NCBI GenBank assembly: GCA_009780445.1
Contig: WRAA01000030.1
Coordinates: 1-12,701, forward strand
DNA: 12,701 nt
Reading direction: 5' to 3'
Origin: Defluviitaleaceae bacterium
Lineage (GTDB): Bacteria > Bacillota > Clostridia > Lachnospirales > WRAA01
Below are positions 1 to 6,900 of this stretch, in pieces. The notes beneath the pieces were generated by a model. That model saw nothing but the letters and a program-made list of their open reading frames with translations, made no database searches and had not been told where the DNA came from. A program made the position numbers and the translations under genes. Position 1 is the stretch's first letter; each line of letters starts with the position of its first letter.

Positions 1-120
1 AGAATGCTGTGTGCCGGTGGCACACGTCTAGCATCCGGAGCGTCAGCGTAGGAAAAAGCTGACGACGCACGGCGGAAAATTTGCCGAAAATGCGCCGAAA
101 TGGGGTTTTCAAACACGCCC
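1..120. repeat. Right part of type A MITE-like inverted-repeat element
   Basis: The outer end at 103-120 is the exact reverse complement of the 18 bases at 12584-12601 (gggcgtgtttgaaaaccc). The similarity continues inward imperfectly for about 30 more bases. The first 25 bases are identical to the last 25 of the window and hold a hairpin (gtgtgcc / ggcacac, loop ggt, at 9-25). A TA follows the outer end at 121-122, as expected for an element with a TA target. No transposase is encoded, so this is a non-autonomous element, cut by the window edge. Joined through the shared 25 bases, the two window-end pieces would make a 213-bp element. The section 44-75 (gcgtcagc...gaaaaagctgacg) resembles the inner part of the type B element at 9708-9877. 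Confidence 0.8.
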
Positions 121-167
121 TAAGGGTCAAGTGGAACTGCTGTAAATGCATTAGGGGAGAAAAGGCT

Positions 168-1460
168 ATGATGCTGCTGGTTACTTTCTTGAGCATGTTC
201 GGATTCATGCTTGTGGGACTTGAGGTGTTCGCGTCCATGGCCGCCGCGGGCATTCTTTACCTGATAATCAGCGGCAACGCGCCGTTGAACCTTGTTGCGG
301 CCAATATGATACAGGGTATGCAGAGTTTTACGCTGCTGGCGATCCCCTTCTTCATCCTGGTGGGCGAGCTGATGAACGTCACGGGGATGACAAAGAAGCT
401 TATCGACCTGATCCAGTACTTCCTTGCCCCTGTGAAGGGCGGCCTTGCCCACGCGGCAATCACGATGGACGTTATCCTCTCCTGCGTCTCCGGCTCCGCC
501 CCTGCCAATGCCGCCGCGTGTGCCACGGTGCTGGTGCCGGCAATGAAGAAGGAGAAGTACCCGGACGACTTCGCGGCGGCAATCAACTGCGTGTCGTCGG
601 TTGTCGGGCCGATAATCCCGCCCAGCATACTCATGGTAGTGCTTGCGACACTGCTTAACATGTCCGTCGGAAGGCTGTTCATGGGCGGCATAATAGCCGG
701 CCTGATGATGTCCGGTTCGCTGTATATTGTTGCGGCCATCAAGGTACGCAACATGGATCTTTCGGTCGATCCGTCAAAGTACAGGCAGAAGCCGCTGTAC
801 AAGGTTTTCCTGGAAGCTCTGCCCGGCCTGATGGCTCCGATGATCATAATAGTAGGAGTGCTGACAGGCGTGGCCACGATCACAGAAATTTCGATCCTGG
901 CCTGCTCCTTTGTAATGTTCGTCGGCTTCTTCATAACCCGCACCCTTTCGCCGCGCAAGCTGCTGCAGGCGTTTAAGAAGGCCATTTTGTTTGCGTCTGC
1001 CATTATGGCTCTCTTCGGGGTGTTGGGCACCTTTACGTTCTTTATGGCGGTGGAACGGGTTGACGTGATGCTGTCCAACTTCATATTCGGCATGGAGATG
1101 TCCCCCTGGATGTTCCTGCTTATGGTGAACATATTCTTCCTTGTCATAGGGATGATAATGGACGCGCTCCCGCTGATGACAATCTTCATGCCGGTCTTTA
1201 TGCCCGTAGCCATGAGCCTGGGCATAGACCCGATCCACTTCGGCGTGCTGGTTGTCGTGAATCTGTCCATCGGCCTGTGTACTCCGCCCATCGGAGGGCT
1301 GTTGTTCGTGGTTCAAAAAATATCGGGCGTGCCTATCGACCGCATCGTAAAGCAGACGATCCCGTTTGTCGCGGCCATGCTGGTGGTGCTTATAATAATC
1401 ACCTACATCCCGCAAGTGACATTGTTCCTGCCGAACTTGATATTTGGAGGGGGAGCGTAG
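168..1460 (+). CDS. dctM: TRAP transporter large permease subunit (DctM family)
   Basis: Encodes a 430-residue, highly hydrophobic protein of the usual DctM length. It would be the roughly 12-helix sodium-coupled permease of a tripartite ATP-independent periplasmic transporter for organic acids such as C4-dicarboxylates or sialic acid. Family features are visible: the N-terminal helix with a leading LVTFL, the loop CVSGSAPANAAACATVLVPAMKK, the VVGPIIPPSILMV stretch, and the C-terminal NLSIGLCTPPIGGLLFVVQ segment. I chose ATG 168 (another ATG is at 171) because AGGGGAGA at 153-160 sits at the right distance. The frame is open back to a TTG at 81, but that would place 29 non-family residues coded partly by the repeat. 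dctQ follows one base after the stop, so the two are one transcript. No substrate-binding DctP is visible here, so the substrate cannot be inferred. Confidence 0.95.
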   Translation: MMLLVTFLSMFGFMLVGLEVFASMAAAGILYLIISGNAPLNLVAANMIQGMQSFTLLAIPFFILVGELMNVTGMTKKLIDLIQYFLAPVKGGLAHAAITMDVILSCVSGSAPANAAACATVLVPAMKKEKYPDDFAAAINCVSSVVGPIIPPSILMVVLATLLNMSVGRLFMGGIIAGLMMSGSLYIVAAIKVRNMDLSVDPSKYRQKPLYKVFLEALPGLMAPMIIIVGVLTGVATITEISILACSFVMFVGFFITRTLSPRKLLQAFKKAILFASAIMALFGVLGTFTFFMAVERVDVMLSNFIFGMEMSPWMFLLMVNIFFLVIGMIMDALPLMTIFMPVFMPVAMSLGIDPIHFGVLVVVNLSIGLCTPPIGGLLFVVQKISGVPIDRIVKQTIPFVAAMLVVLIIITYIPQVTLFLPNLIFGGGA

Positions 1461-1461
1461 C

Positions 1462-1947
1462 ATGATAAAGAGAGTTCTGGACATTTATTCCGAAATATTG
1501 TGGACGCTTTCCGCCCTGTGCTTCTTTGCCATATTCATAGTAAACCTGGGCAACATCTTCAGCCGCACATTCCTCGGCTTCTCCGTCCTGTGGTCTCTCG
1601 ATTTCTCCATGCTGATGATCCCCTGGAGCATCTGCATGGCAATGGCCACAGCGGTGTACAGGAACGACCATATAGTTGTCACCTTCATCGTAGACCGCCT
1701 CAACTGGCACACAAAAACGACGCTGTTCATCCTCATGCGCTGTGTCCTTCTCGGAATCTGCCTGATCCTGGCCTATGAAGGCGTGATCGTGGCCGCCCAC
1801 AGAATGGGCGTGCTGTTCACCGTGCTGCGCTGGCCCACGGGTTATGCCTTTGCGGCCCTGCCGGTGTTCGGGTTTTCCGCCGCGCTGTTCCTGCTCTACA
1901 ACATAGCGCGTGCGGTCAAGGAATTTTCGGCTCCGCCCACAGAATAG
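1462..1947 (+). CDS. dctQ: TRAP transporter small permease subunit (DctQ family)
   Basis: A 161-residue protein with four hydrophobic segments (about residues 12-35, 45-65, 85-105 and 125-150), the size and topology of DctQ, the small membrane partner that clamps DctM. It contains the family-type LGNIFSRTF and WSLDFSMLMIPWS segments and a short basic/acidic tail. I chose ATG 1462 because GGAGGGGGAG at 1446-1455 is an excellent ribosome site. It starts one base after the dctM stop, implying translational coupling. The order M then Q is less common than the classical P-Q-M order. The gene ends 27 bases before a perfect 13-bp hairpin shared with the converging methyltransferase gene. Confidence 0.93.
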   Translation: MIKRVLDIYSEILWTLSALCFFAIFIVNLGNIFSRTFLGFSVLWSLDFSMLMIPWSICMAMATAVYRNDHIVVTFIVDRLNWHTKTTLFILMRCVLLGICLILAYEGVIVAAHRMGVLFTVLRWPTGYAFAALPVFGFSAALFLLYNIARAVKEFSAPPTE

Positions 1948-1974
1948 TCCAAGACGTCAGCCAAGCGGCACTGC

Positions 1975-2009
1975 TATAGCTGTTCCGGTTTTCAAGCGGA
2001 ACAGCTATA
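1975..2009. terminator. Bidirectional hairpin between convergent genes
   Basis: A perfect 13-bp stem (tatagctgttccg at 1975-1987 pairing with 1997-2009) closes a 9-base loop. It lies between the convergent dctQ and uracil methyltransferase genes and overlaps the latter's stop codon (2005-2007). There is no U-run of normal length on either side, so it may act as a processing or stability hairpin or a weak terminator for both strands. Confidence 0.7.
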
Positions 2010-3150
2010 CTTGCCGCAGAAGGCAGACGGCCTCGATATGCGCGGTGCGCGGAAACAGATCCACAAGCTTTGTGGCCTCCACGCGGTAGCCCTGTTGGGT
2101 GAGCGTTTGCAGATCGCGCACAAGGGAGGACGGCTTGCAGGAAACGTATACAATGTTGGACGGCCGCGCCAGCACGATCTTGGCCAAGGCCTTGGGCACG
2201 ACGCCGCTTCGCGGTGGGTCCAGGATTACGGTGTCCGGGTGATCGTCAAGCTCGTCCAGAACCTTCAGCACATCGCCCGTGATAAAACAAACGTTGGAGA
2301 TTTTGTTGGCCGCGGCGTTTTCGCGCGCGCTGTCCACGGCTTCGGCGACGCTTTCCACGCCCACGACTTTGCCGGCCTTCGCCGCAACAATCTGGGCGAT
2401 GGTGCCTGTGCCGCAGTAGAGGTCGAACACGGTGCCTGTGCTGCTGCCCGCGAAGTCCGCCGCGGCTGTGTACAGAAGCTCCGCCGCCGCCGAGTTCGTC
2501 TGGAAGAAGGAGAACGCGGAGATCTTGAAGCTCAGGCCAAGCAGGCGGTCGTGGAAGAAGCTGTTTCCGTGCAGCACATCCATCCTGTCGCACACAATGG
2601 CGTCGGCTACAGAGGAGTTCACCGTGTGCAGTATTCCCGCCACGCGGCCGGCCAGCTCCGGCCGCGTCAGCGTCTCAACCAGCGGGGCAAGCGGCGCGGA
2701 CAGAGCCGGCGTTGTGACAATGTTCACGAGAATTTCGCCGGTGAAGTAACCCTTGCGTATGATCAGGTGGCGCAGGGAGCCTGTGTGACGTCGGCGGTGG
2801 AAGAAGGTTTCGCCGGCGTCCGCGAAGTAGTCGCACACGCACGCGGCAATCTTTCGGAAGTCGGAATCTACCAGGGTGCATGTTCGCGCGTCGGCCACTT
2901 CGTAGAAGCTCCTGCGCTTGCGCACGCCAAGGCACAGCCCGCTGTCCTTGCCGCTGTCGCCGAAGGCAAACTCCATCTTATTGCGGTATTCCTGCGCATT
3001 CGGCGCGGGAACAGCCCCCAGATACTCGCCGGTGTTGATGCCGGCCCGGGAAAACATTTCCAGCACGCCGGCCTCCTTCCCGCGCAGTTCCTCTTCGTAA
3101 GGTATGTCGTATGTACAGCCGCCGCAGCGACCAAAGTGTCCGCAAAACAT
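2005..3150 (-). CDS. RNA (uracil-C5)-methyltransferase, TrmA/RlmCD (RumA) family
   Basis: 381 residues. A SAM-dependent enzyme that forms 5-methyluridine in rRNA or tRNA; a 23S rRNA role (RlmD/RlmCD) is more likely than TrmA because of the cysteine cluster. Visible motifs: Fe-S cysteines C3, C9, C12 (FCGHFGRCGGC) and C91; RNA/base-site SFFQTN 214-219; SAM motif I DLYCGTGT 243-250; DPPRSG 311-316; catalytic Cys338 in YVSCKPSSLVRDL; and general base Glu373 in HIEAVCLL. I prefer ATG 3150 over an ATG at 3177, because a GGAGGT ribosome site (3157-3162) lies six bases before it. The protein then begins directly with the Fe-S motif and lacks the N-terminal TRAM domain of the longer (about 450-residue) relatives. 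It is divergent from the S1-domain gene and convergent with dctQ. The exact RNA target is not determinable here. Confidence 0.92.
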   Translation of the reverse strand: MFCGHFGRCGGCTYDIPYEEELRGKEAGVLEMFSRAGINTGEYLGAVPAPNAQEYRNKMEFAFGDSGKDSGLCLGVRKRRSFYEVADARTCTLVDSDFRKIAACVCDYFADAGETFFHRRRHTGSLRHLIIRKGYFTGEILVNIVTTPALSAPLAPLVETLTRPELAGRVAGILHTVNSSVADAIVCDRMDVLHGNSFFHDRLLGLSFKISAFSFFQTNSAAAELLYTAAADFAGSSTGTVFDLYCGTGTIAQIVAAKAGKVVGVESVAEAVDSARENAAANKISNVCFITGDVLKVLDELDDHPDTVILDPPRSGVVPKALAKIVLARPSNIVYVSCKPSSLVRDLQTLTQQGYRVEATKLVDLFPRTAHIEAVCLLRQV

Positions 3151-3156
3151 TTTTAC

Positions 3157-3162
3157 ACCTCC
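3157..3162 (-). promoter_or_regulatory. Ribosome binding site deciding the methyltransferase start
   Basis: On the minus strand GGAGGT lies six bases before ATG 3150. It would fall inside the coding region if the upstream ATG at 3177 were used, so the shorter protein is the likely product. No convincing promoter pair could be assigned on either strand in the 115-base divergent gap 3151-3265. Confidence 0.75.
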
Positions 3163-3265
3163 GCGATATTTTTGCATTGAAATTTACACACCGGTATGCT
3201 ATAGTTGATTAAGTTGAAAAAGTTGCCCGTCAGGGCCGTGTATTACATTATTTAGGAGTGTTGTA

Positions 3266-3682
3266 ATGTCAGAAAAGCCGGAAAAGCCGGAGAAGCTGGA
3301 AGTCGGCGCGATTGTTGAAGGCAAGGTCGTAAACCTTAAACCCTTCGGCGCGATAGTGATCCTGCCGGATAACACGCAGGGGCTTGTCCATATTTCCCAC
3401 ATATCGACCAGTTATGTTCAGAATGTCAACGACTACATAGCCACCGGGGATATCGTAAAGGTGAAGATACTGTCGGTAGACCCCACAACGAAGAAGATAT
3501 CGCTGTCGATCAAGGAAGCGGCGCGCGAAAGCGGCCAGGGCGAGGTTCAGCCGCAGTTCAGCTTCCAGGACAGGCAGCGTTCTTCGGAAGGCGGCAACAC
3601 ATTCGAGGATAAGCTCAAGGAATGGGTCAAGGTCTCGAACGAACGCCACGCGGGCCTTAACAAGCGCAACAAGCGGCGTTAG
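3266..3682 (+). CDS. Small S1-domain RNA-binding protein (YabR/GSP13-like)
   Basis: 138 residues. After a short Lys/Glu/Pro-rich head (SEKPEKPEKLE), residues about 11-80 form a classic S1/OB-fold RNA-binding domain: VGAIVEGKVVNLKPFGAIV, the GLVHISHIS turn, and VKVKILSVDPTTKKISLSIK. The remainder is a charged, probably disordered tail ending in a basic cluster (NKRNKRR) that may help RNA contact. Stand-alone proteins of this size with one S1 domain, such as Bacillus YabR and YugI/GSP13, are ribosome-associated or stress-related in Bacillota; the exact role is unproven. ATG 3266 is supported by AGGAG at 3254-3258. It is monocistronic, with a hairpin just after the stop. Confidence 0.9.
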   Translation: MSEKPEKPEKLEVGAIVEGKVVNLKPFGAIVILPDNTQGLVHISHISTSYVQNVNDYIATGDIVKVKILSVDPTTKKISLSIKEAARESGQGEVQPQFSFQDRQRSSEGGNTFEDKLKEWVKVSNERHAGLNKRNKRR

Positions 3683-3684
3683 AA

Positions 3685-3708
3685 GGGCAAGCGCGTGAGC
3701 GTTTGCCC
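3685..3708. terminator. Hairpin terminator between convergent S1 and DUF3006 genes
   Basis: gggcaagcgc (3685-3694), loop gtga, gcgtttgccc (3699-3708): a 10-bp GC-rich stem with a single G-U pair on the + transcript. It begins three bases after the S1 gene stop, and on the other strand follows the end of the seven-gene operon. No long T-run follows on either side, so termination strength is uncertain. Confidence 0.65.
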
Positions 3709-3716
3709 CGGCAAAG

Positions 3717-3959
3717 TTAGCTCTTGCGAAACAGAACATCCAGCATGTTGCGGATGTTCTTTGTTCGTTCGGCGGTTGCCTGGGTGTCGATCCGAATCGC
3801 GCCGTTGTCCGTTATCAGCACATCGCCCTCCTTTGCGCCGCGAGGCAGGAGGGCTTTTTCGATGTGTAGTACATGCCCGGTGCTTATAGATTCACACCGC
3901 GCCAGACCGCTCTCGATGCTGTCGATAACATAGGTTCCGTCCGCGTGATCAGTATTCAA
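3717..3959 (-). CDS. DUF3006 domain protein
   Basis: 80 residues, resembling the small DUF3006 family (YVIDSIESGLARCE...G...LPRGAKEGDVL pattern, an SH3-like all-beta small domain by its alternating hydrophobic pattern). The function is unknown. In Clostridia these genes often sit next to a ComEC-type metallo-beta-lactamase gene, and that is so here. No signal peptide or membrane segment is visible. The start is TTG 3959, inside the last codons of the upstream gene, giving an 11-base overlap (3949-3959). GAAGG lies shortly before it, so translation is probably coupled to the lipoprotein gene. It is the last gene of the seven-gene minus-strand operon, followed by the hairpin at 3685-3708. Confidence 0.8.
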   Translation of the reverse strand: MNTDHADGTYVIDSIESGLARCESISTGHVLHIEKALLPRGAKEGDVLITDNGAIRIDTQATAERTKNIRNMLDVLFRKS

Positions 3960-4839
3960 CGGAGATACCTTCGGCGGAGGAGACCATCACGATGTCGCCG
4001 AGTTCAAAGGTGATGAGTATGCGGCTGCCGTGCCGCGCCAGCCTGTCCAGCACCACGCCGTGCGGGTGTCCGTAGCGGTTGTCGGCTCCCGCGCTTATTA
4101 CGGCATAACGCGGCGAAACCGCGTCCAGAAACTCCTGCTTTGTGCTTGTTCTGCTGCCGTGATGGCCTACGCGCAGCACGTCGGCGGAGATGTCGTCGAA
4201 GTAGCGGAGCATTTCGGCCTCCGATTCCCGCTCCGCGTCAGCCGCGAAGAGGAAGGAGTTGCCGGCGTGATCCATCACGATCACGACGGAGTAGTCGTTG
4301 AGGTTGCCGTATCCCGAAGAGTTGGGCGCGATAACGGTGAAGTAGGTGTCGTCAAGCTCCAGCACCTTGCCCGGATATGGCTCTACAACGTTGATGCTGT
4401 TGTCTATCAGGGCTTGCAGGAAGTTTTCGTAGGTGCGTGTTGTGTGTACGACATTCGGCATGAGCACCGTGCCGATGCTTATGCCGTTGTTGTTGCCGAT
4501 AAGCGGCACAAGCCCGCCGATATGGTCGGCGTGGGGGTGCGTGGCCACAACATAGTCGATATGTGACACGCCCGCCGCATCCAGTATGTGCGAAATATGT
4601 TCATACGCCCCGCGCACACCGCCGTCTATGAGCATTGCGTAGTTTGCTGTGCGAATCAAGGTGGAATCGCCCTGTCCAACGTCGATGAAAGTTACGGTGA
4701 CAACTCCGCCGGCGGAAGAGGCCGACGCGGGCGGCGCGGGTGCGCTAAGGGGCGACGCCGCAAGGGGTTCGCTCGCACAGGCGGCAAGGATCAGGCAGAG
4801 CGTCAGAATCAGTGTTGTTACGCAGCGTGTATGCTTCAT
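3949..4839 (-). CDS. Secreted metallo-beta-lactamase-fold lipoprotein, ComEC/Rec2-like
   Basis: 296 residues. Begins with a lipoprotein signal peptide (MKHTR, hydrophobic stretch, lipobox LAAC with Cys21), then an Ala/Ser/Pro-rich linker to about residue 45. The rest is a metallo-beta-lactamase domain of the kind found at the C-terminus of the DNA-uptake channel ComEC: FIDVGQGD 51-58, metal ligands HPHADH 101-106, LFAADA 197-202 (relatives often have GD), GHHGS 225-229 and GADNRYGHPH 251-260. It should be anchored outside the cell; related domains are metal-dependent phosphodiesterases or nucleases, but the substrate here is unknown. The start ATG 4839 overlaps the upstream U32 stop as ATGA (4 bases), with GAGAGG before it. 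DUF3006 is coupled downstream. Confidence 0.9.
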   Translation of the reverse strand: MKHTRCVTTLILTLCLILAACASEPLAASPLSAPAPPASASSAGGVVTVTFIDVGQGDSTLIRTANYAMLIDGGVRGAYEHISHILDAAGVSHIDYVVATHPHADHIGGLVPLIGNNNGISIGTVLMPNVVHTTRTYENFLQALIDNSINVVEPYPGKVLELDDTYFTVIAPNSSGYGNLNDYSVVIVMDHAGNSFLFAADAERESEAEMLRYFDDISADVLRVGHHGSRTSTKQEFLDAVSPRYAVISAGADNRYGHPHGVVLDRLARHGSRILITFELGDIVMVSSAEGISVEY

Positions 4840-6089
4840 GATGTTACCTCTCTCCGTAGTATGTCATACTTGCGCAAAGGCCGCGGCGTGGGCAGGTGCA
4901 GTACCTGCTTGGGGTGCGGCGCGCTTGCCACGGCCAAACCGTCCGCGTCAAACATCTCGCCGACGGTGAAGCTCCAGCCCTCGCCAACTTGCGGGAAGGC
5001 CTCCAGCACATCGCCCACGGAAAACTTGCCGCGCTGTTCAACGACGGCAACGCCCCGCTCCGTGTCATAGTCCAGCACCACGCCCATGAACTCGTGCGTG
5101 CGGATGTAGGACGAACTGCCGTAGACCTGCTGGCCGGCATCGGGCCTTGCCACGGCAAAACCCGTGGTGAAACCGCGGTGGCTGGCCTTCTCAAGCTCCC
5201 GCGCATAAACGGCGGAGTTCGCGGCATAACCTTCCGGGTCGGCGGCATAGCTGTCCAAGGCCGTGCGGTATGCCTTGGTGGTTACGGCGACGTAGTAGGG
5301 CGTTTTCATGCGCCCCTCGATCTTCAGGCCGGACACGCCCGCCCGCACAAGCTCCGGGATAAACTCCACAAGGCAGAGATCCTTCGAGTTGTAGATGTAG
5401 GTTCCGCGGTCGTCCTCGTAGACGGGCATGTGTTCGCCCAGGCGGGTCTCCTCGGTCAGCGAATACTTCCAGCGGCAGGGCTGGGAGCAGTCGCCCTTGT
5501 TTGCGTCGCGCACCCTGGTGTGGGCGGCTTTCTGTGCCGTCATATAGTTGCTTAACAGGCACCGCCCGGACATCGAGATGCACATCGCGCCGTGGACGAA
5601 CACTTCCGTCTCGGCCTTGGGCGCGCGGCGGCCGATGTCCGCCACCTGCTCCAGCGAAAGCTCGCGGGCGAGTATCACCCGCGCCGCGCCCTGTTCGTGC
5701 CAGAAGCTTACTGCGCGGGAGTTCGTGGTGTTCGCCTGGGTGCTGATGTGCAGGGGCAGTTTCGGCGCGGCGGCGCGGGCAAGAGCGAACACCCCGGGGT
5801 CGGACACAATGGCCGCGTCCGCGCCCATCTCGTACAGGTGCCGAAAGAACGGAGCCATGCCGTCCAGATCAGCATCATCGGCAAAGATGTTCGCCGTAAC
5901 GTATACCTTCCTGCCGCGCTCGTGGGCATAACGTAAACCCGCCTCCATCTCATGCGTATCAAAGTTGCGCGCGTTTGCCCGCAGGCTATACTGCCCGCCG
6001 CCGATGTATACCGCGTCCGCGCCGTAGTTCACGGCGGTTATAAGCCTTTCCAAGTCCCCCGCGGGGGACAGCAGTTCCGGAAGTTTCAT
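4836..6089 (-). CDS. trhP: Peptidase U32 family protein, probable tRNA uridine hydroxylation protein TrhP
   Basis: 417 residues. N-terminal barrel-like U32 domain (ELLSPAGDLERLITAVNYGADAVYIGG at the start), then the U32 signature EVFVHGAMCISMSGRCLLSN (about 163-181). Four conserved cysteines, C170, C177, C201 and C205 (GDCSQPCRW), probably bind an Fe-S cluster. A C-terminal beta domain follows from about residue 330. Despite the old name (collagenase-like peptidase), characterised homologues E. coli YegQ/TrhP and B. subtilis YrrN/YrrO take part in prephenate-dependent 5-hydroxylation of U34 in tRNA. trmR, which methylates that hydroxyl, lies upstream in the same operon, supporting this role. 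I chose ATG 6089 (AAGGGTGG just upstream). The frame is open further upstream, but that part overlaps the restriction gene and is not family-like. Confidence 0.9.
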   Translation of the reverse strand: MKLPELLSPAGDLERLITAVNYGADAVYIGGGQYSLRANARNFDTHEMEAGLRYAHERGRKVYVTANIFADDADLDGMAPFFRHLYEMGADAAIVSDPGVFALARAAAPKLPLHISTQANTTNSRAVSFWHEQGAARVILARELSLEQVADIGRRAPKAETEVFVHGAMCISMSGRCLLSNYMTAQKAAHTRVRDANKGDCSQPCRWKYSLTEETRLGEHMPVYEDDRGTYIYNSKDLCLVEFIPELVRAGVSGLKIEGRMKTPYYVAVTTKAYRTALDSYAADPEGYAANSAVYARELEKASHRGFTTGFAVARPDAGQQVYGSSSYIRTHEFMGVVLDYDTERGVAVVEQRGKFSVGDVLEAFPQVGEGWSFTVGEMFDADGLAVASAPHPKQVLHLPTPRPLRKYDILRREVTS

Positions 6090-6105
6090 ACGCCACCCTT
6101 CATTC

Positions 6106-6900
6106 TCAACAAGCTGTAGAACCAAAGCCGTCATAGCTACTGAACCCAAGCATGTATAACGCCAGTGCAAAGGAGCCGTTCCTTGCATGAGCCAGTTCGT
6201 GCAACTCGCCAATAACCCTGTCATCGGGAATGACGCTTGTCGCAGTGCTTGAAACAGCTTTTTCGATAACGCCGGGAAGCGCCATACACACTTGGTAAAA
6301 TGCGTCCTGCTGCCCTGTCACGAGTGAGTAAAACTTGTCGATGCTTACACGGCGAATACGGCGGTGCTTTTTCTGCCGGCTATCAACCGAAATCGTCCAT
6401 GCGACATTTTGCGACTGTTTAGCGATAACTTCAACAAGGAAGCAGGCACAGTCATCATCGGCAAGCAGCTGCGATTGCAAACGAATATACGATTTGCCCG
6501 ATGCCGCCGAGTTCATGGTGTTGTGCTTGTTCTTCATCTCAACAAAGACACGGTTGACGGTATCGCCGCCTGACACATCTATGCCGTTTTCGTTGGTAAC
6601 AACAACATCCCACCCGCTTGCCGGCACATCACAGTCAGCTATATATTGAAAGATCCGTTGGTGAAAGTATCCGATATCGTTGTTGTTGGACTTGTCGCGC
6701 TGGCGGAAGATCTCATTCTTCACGATCTCTTCCCACGAAAACCCGTATACCGTTTTGTCAAAGATCAGCTTCACCGGGTCGATCAAGTTCTTGTTAAACT
6801 TCTTCAAATCGAAGGGTTCCAGCTTATCGCCATATTGTTGGATCGTAGCTTCAACATGCCGGAGGAAGTTTTCCTCCGATATAAACGACAGCGGCCACAT
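6106..6900 (-). CDS. Type II restriction endonuclease, Eco47II family (predicted GGNCC)
   Basis: 264 residues. Recognised mainly by VFVEMKNKHNTMNS (about 118-131), a motif I associate with the Eco47II/Sau96I-type endonucleases. With D98 (GWDVVV) it gives a plausible PD-(D/E)xK metal site: D98, E121, K123. It would cut unmethylated GGNCC; a GGWCC specificity is the alternative. The gene follows the DNA methyltransferase with a one-base overlap (TAATG), so its translation likely depends on methyltransferase translation, a safe order for a restriction system. GGAG precedes the ATG at 6900. The U32 gene starts 16 bases after its stop. Its base composition is visibly lower in GC than its neighbours (for example 6781-6840), suggesting acquisition. 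No control (C) protein gene is seen. Confidence 0.85.
   Translation of the reverse strand: MWPLSFISEENFLRHVEATIQQYGDKLEPFDLKKFNKNLIDPVKLIFDKTVYGFSWEEIVKNEIFRQRDKSNNNDIGYFHQRIFQYIADCDVPASGWDVVVTNENGIDVSGGDTVNRVFVEMKNKHNTMNSAASGKSYIRLQSQLLADDDCACFLVEVIAKQSQNVAWTISVDSRQKKHRRIRRVSIDKFYSLVTGQQDAFYQVCMALPGVIEKAVSSTATSVIPDDRVIGELHELAHARNGSFALALYMLGFSSYDGFGSTAC

Noticed and set aside
81..167. N-terminal extension of dctM into the repeat from TTG 81
   Set aside because: The added 29 residues are not DctM-like and come largely from the repeat; ATG 168 has a good ribosome site.
257..1291. 344-codon minus-strand frame opposite dctM
   Set aside because: Antisense shadow of a GC-rich membrane protein gene, with no ribosome site or recognisable domain.
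2011..3180. Long open frame (389 codons) on the + strand opposite the uracil methyltransferase
   Set aside because: It mirrors the minus-strand gene, has no family motif and a low-complexity Arg/Val/Gly-rich product. The minus-strand protein has all catalytic motifs.
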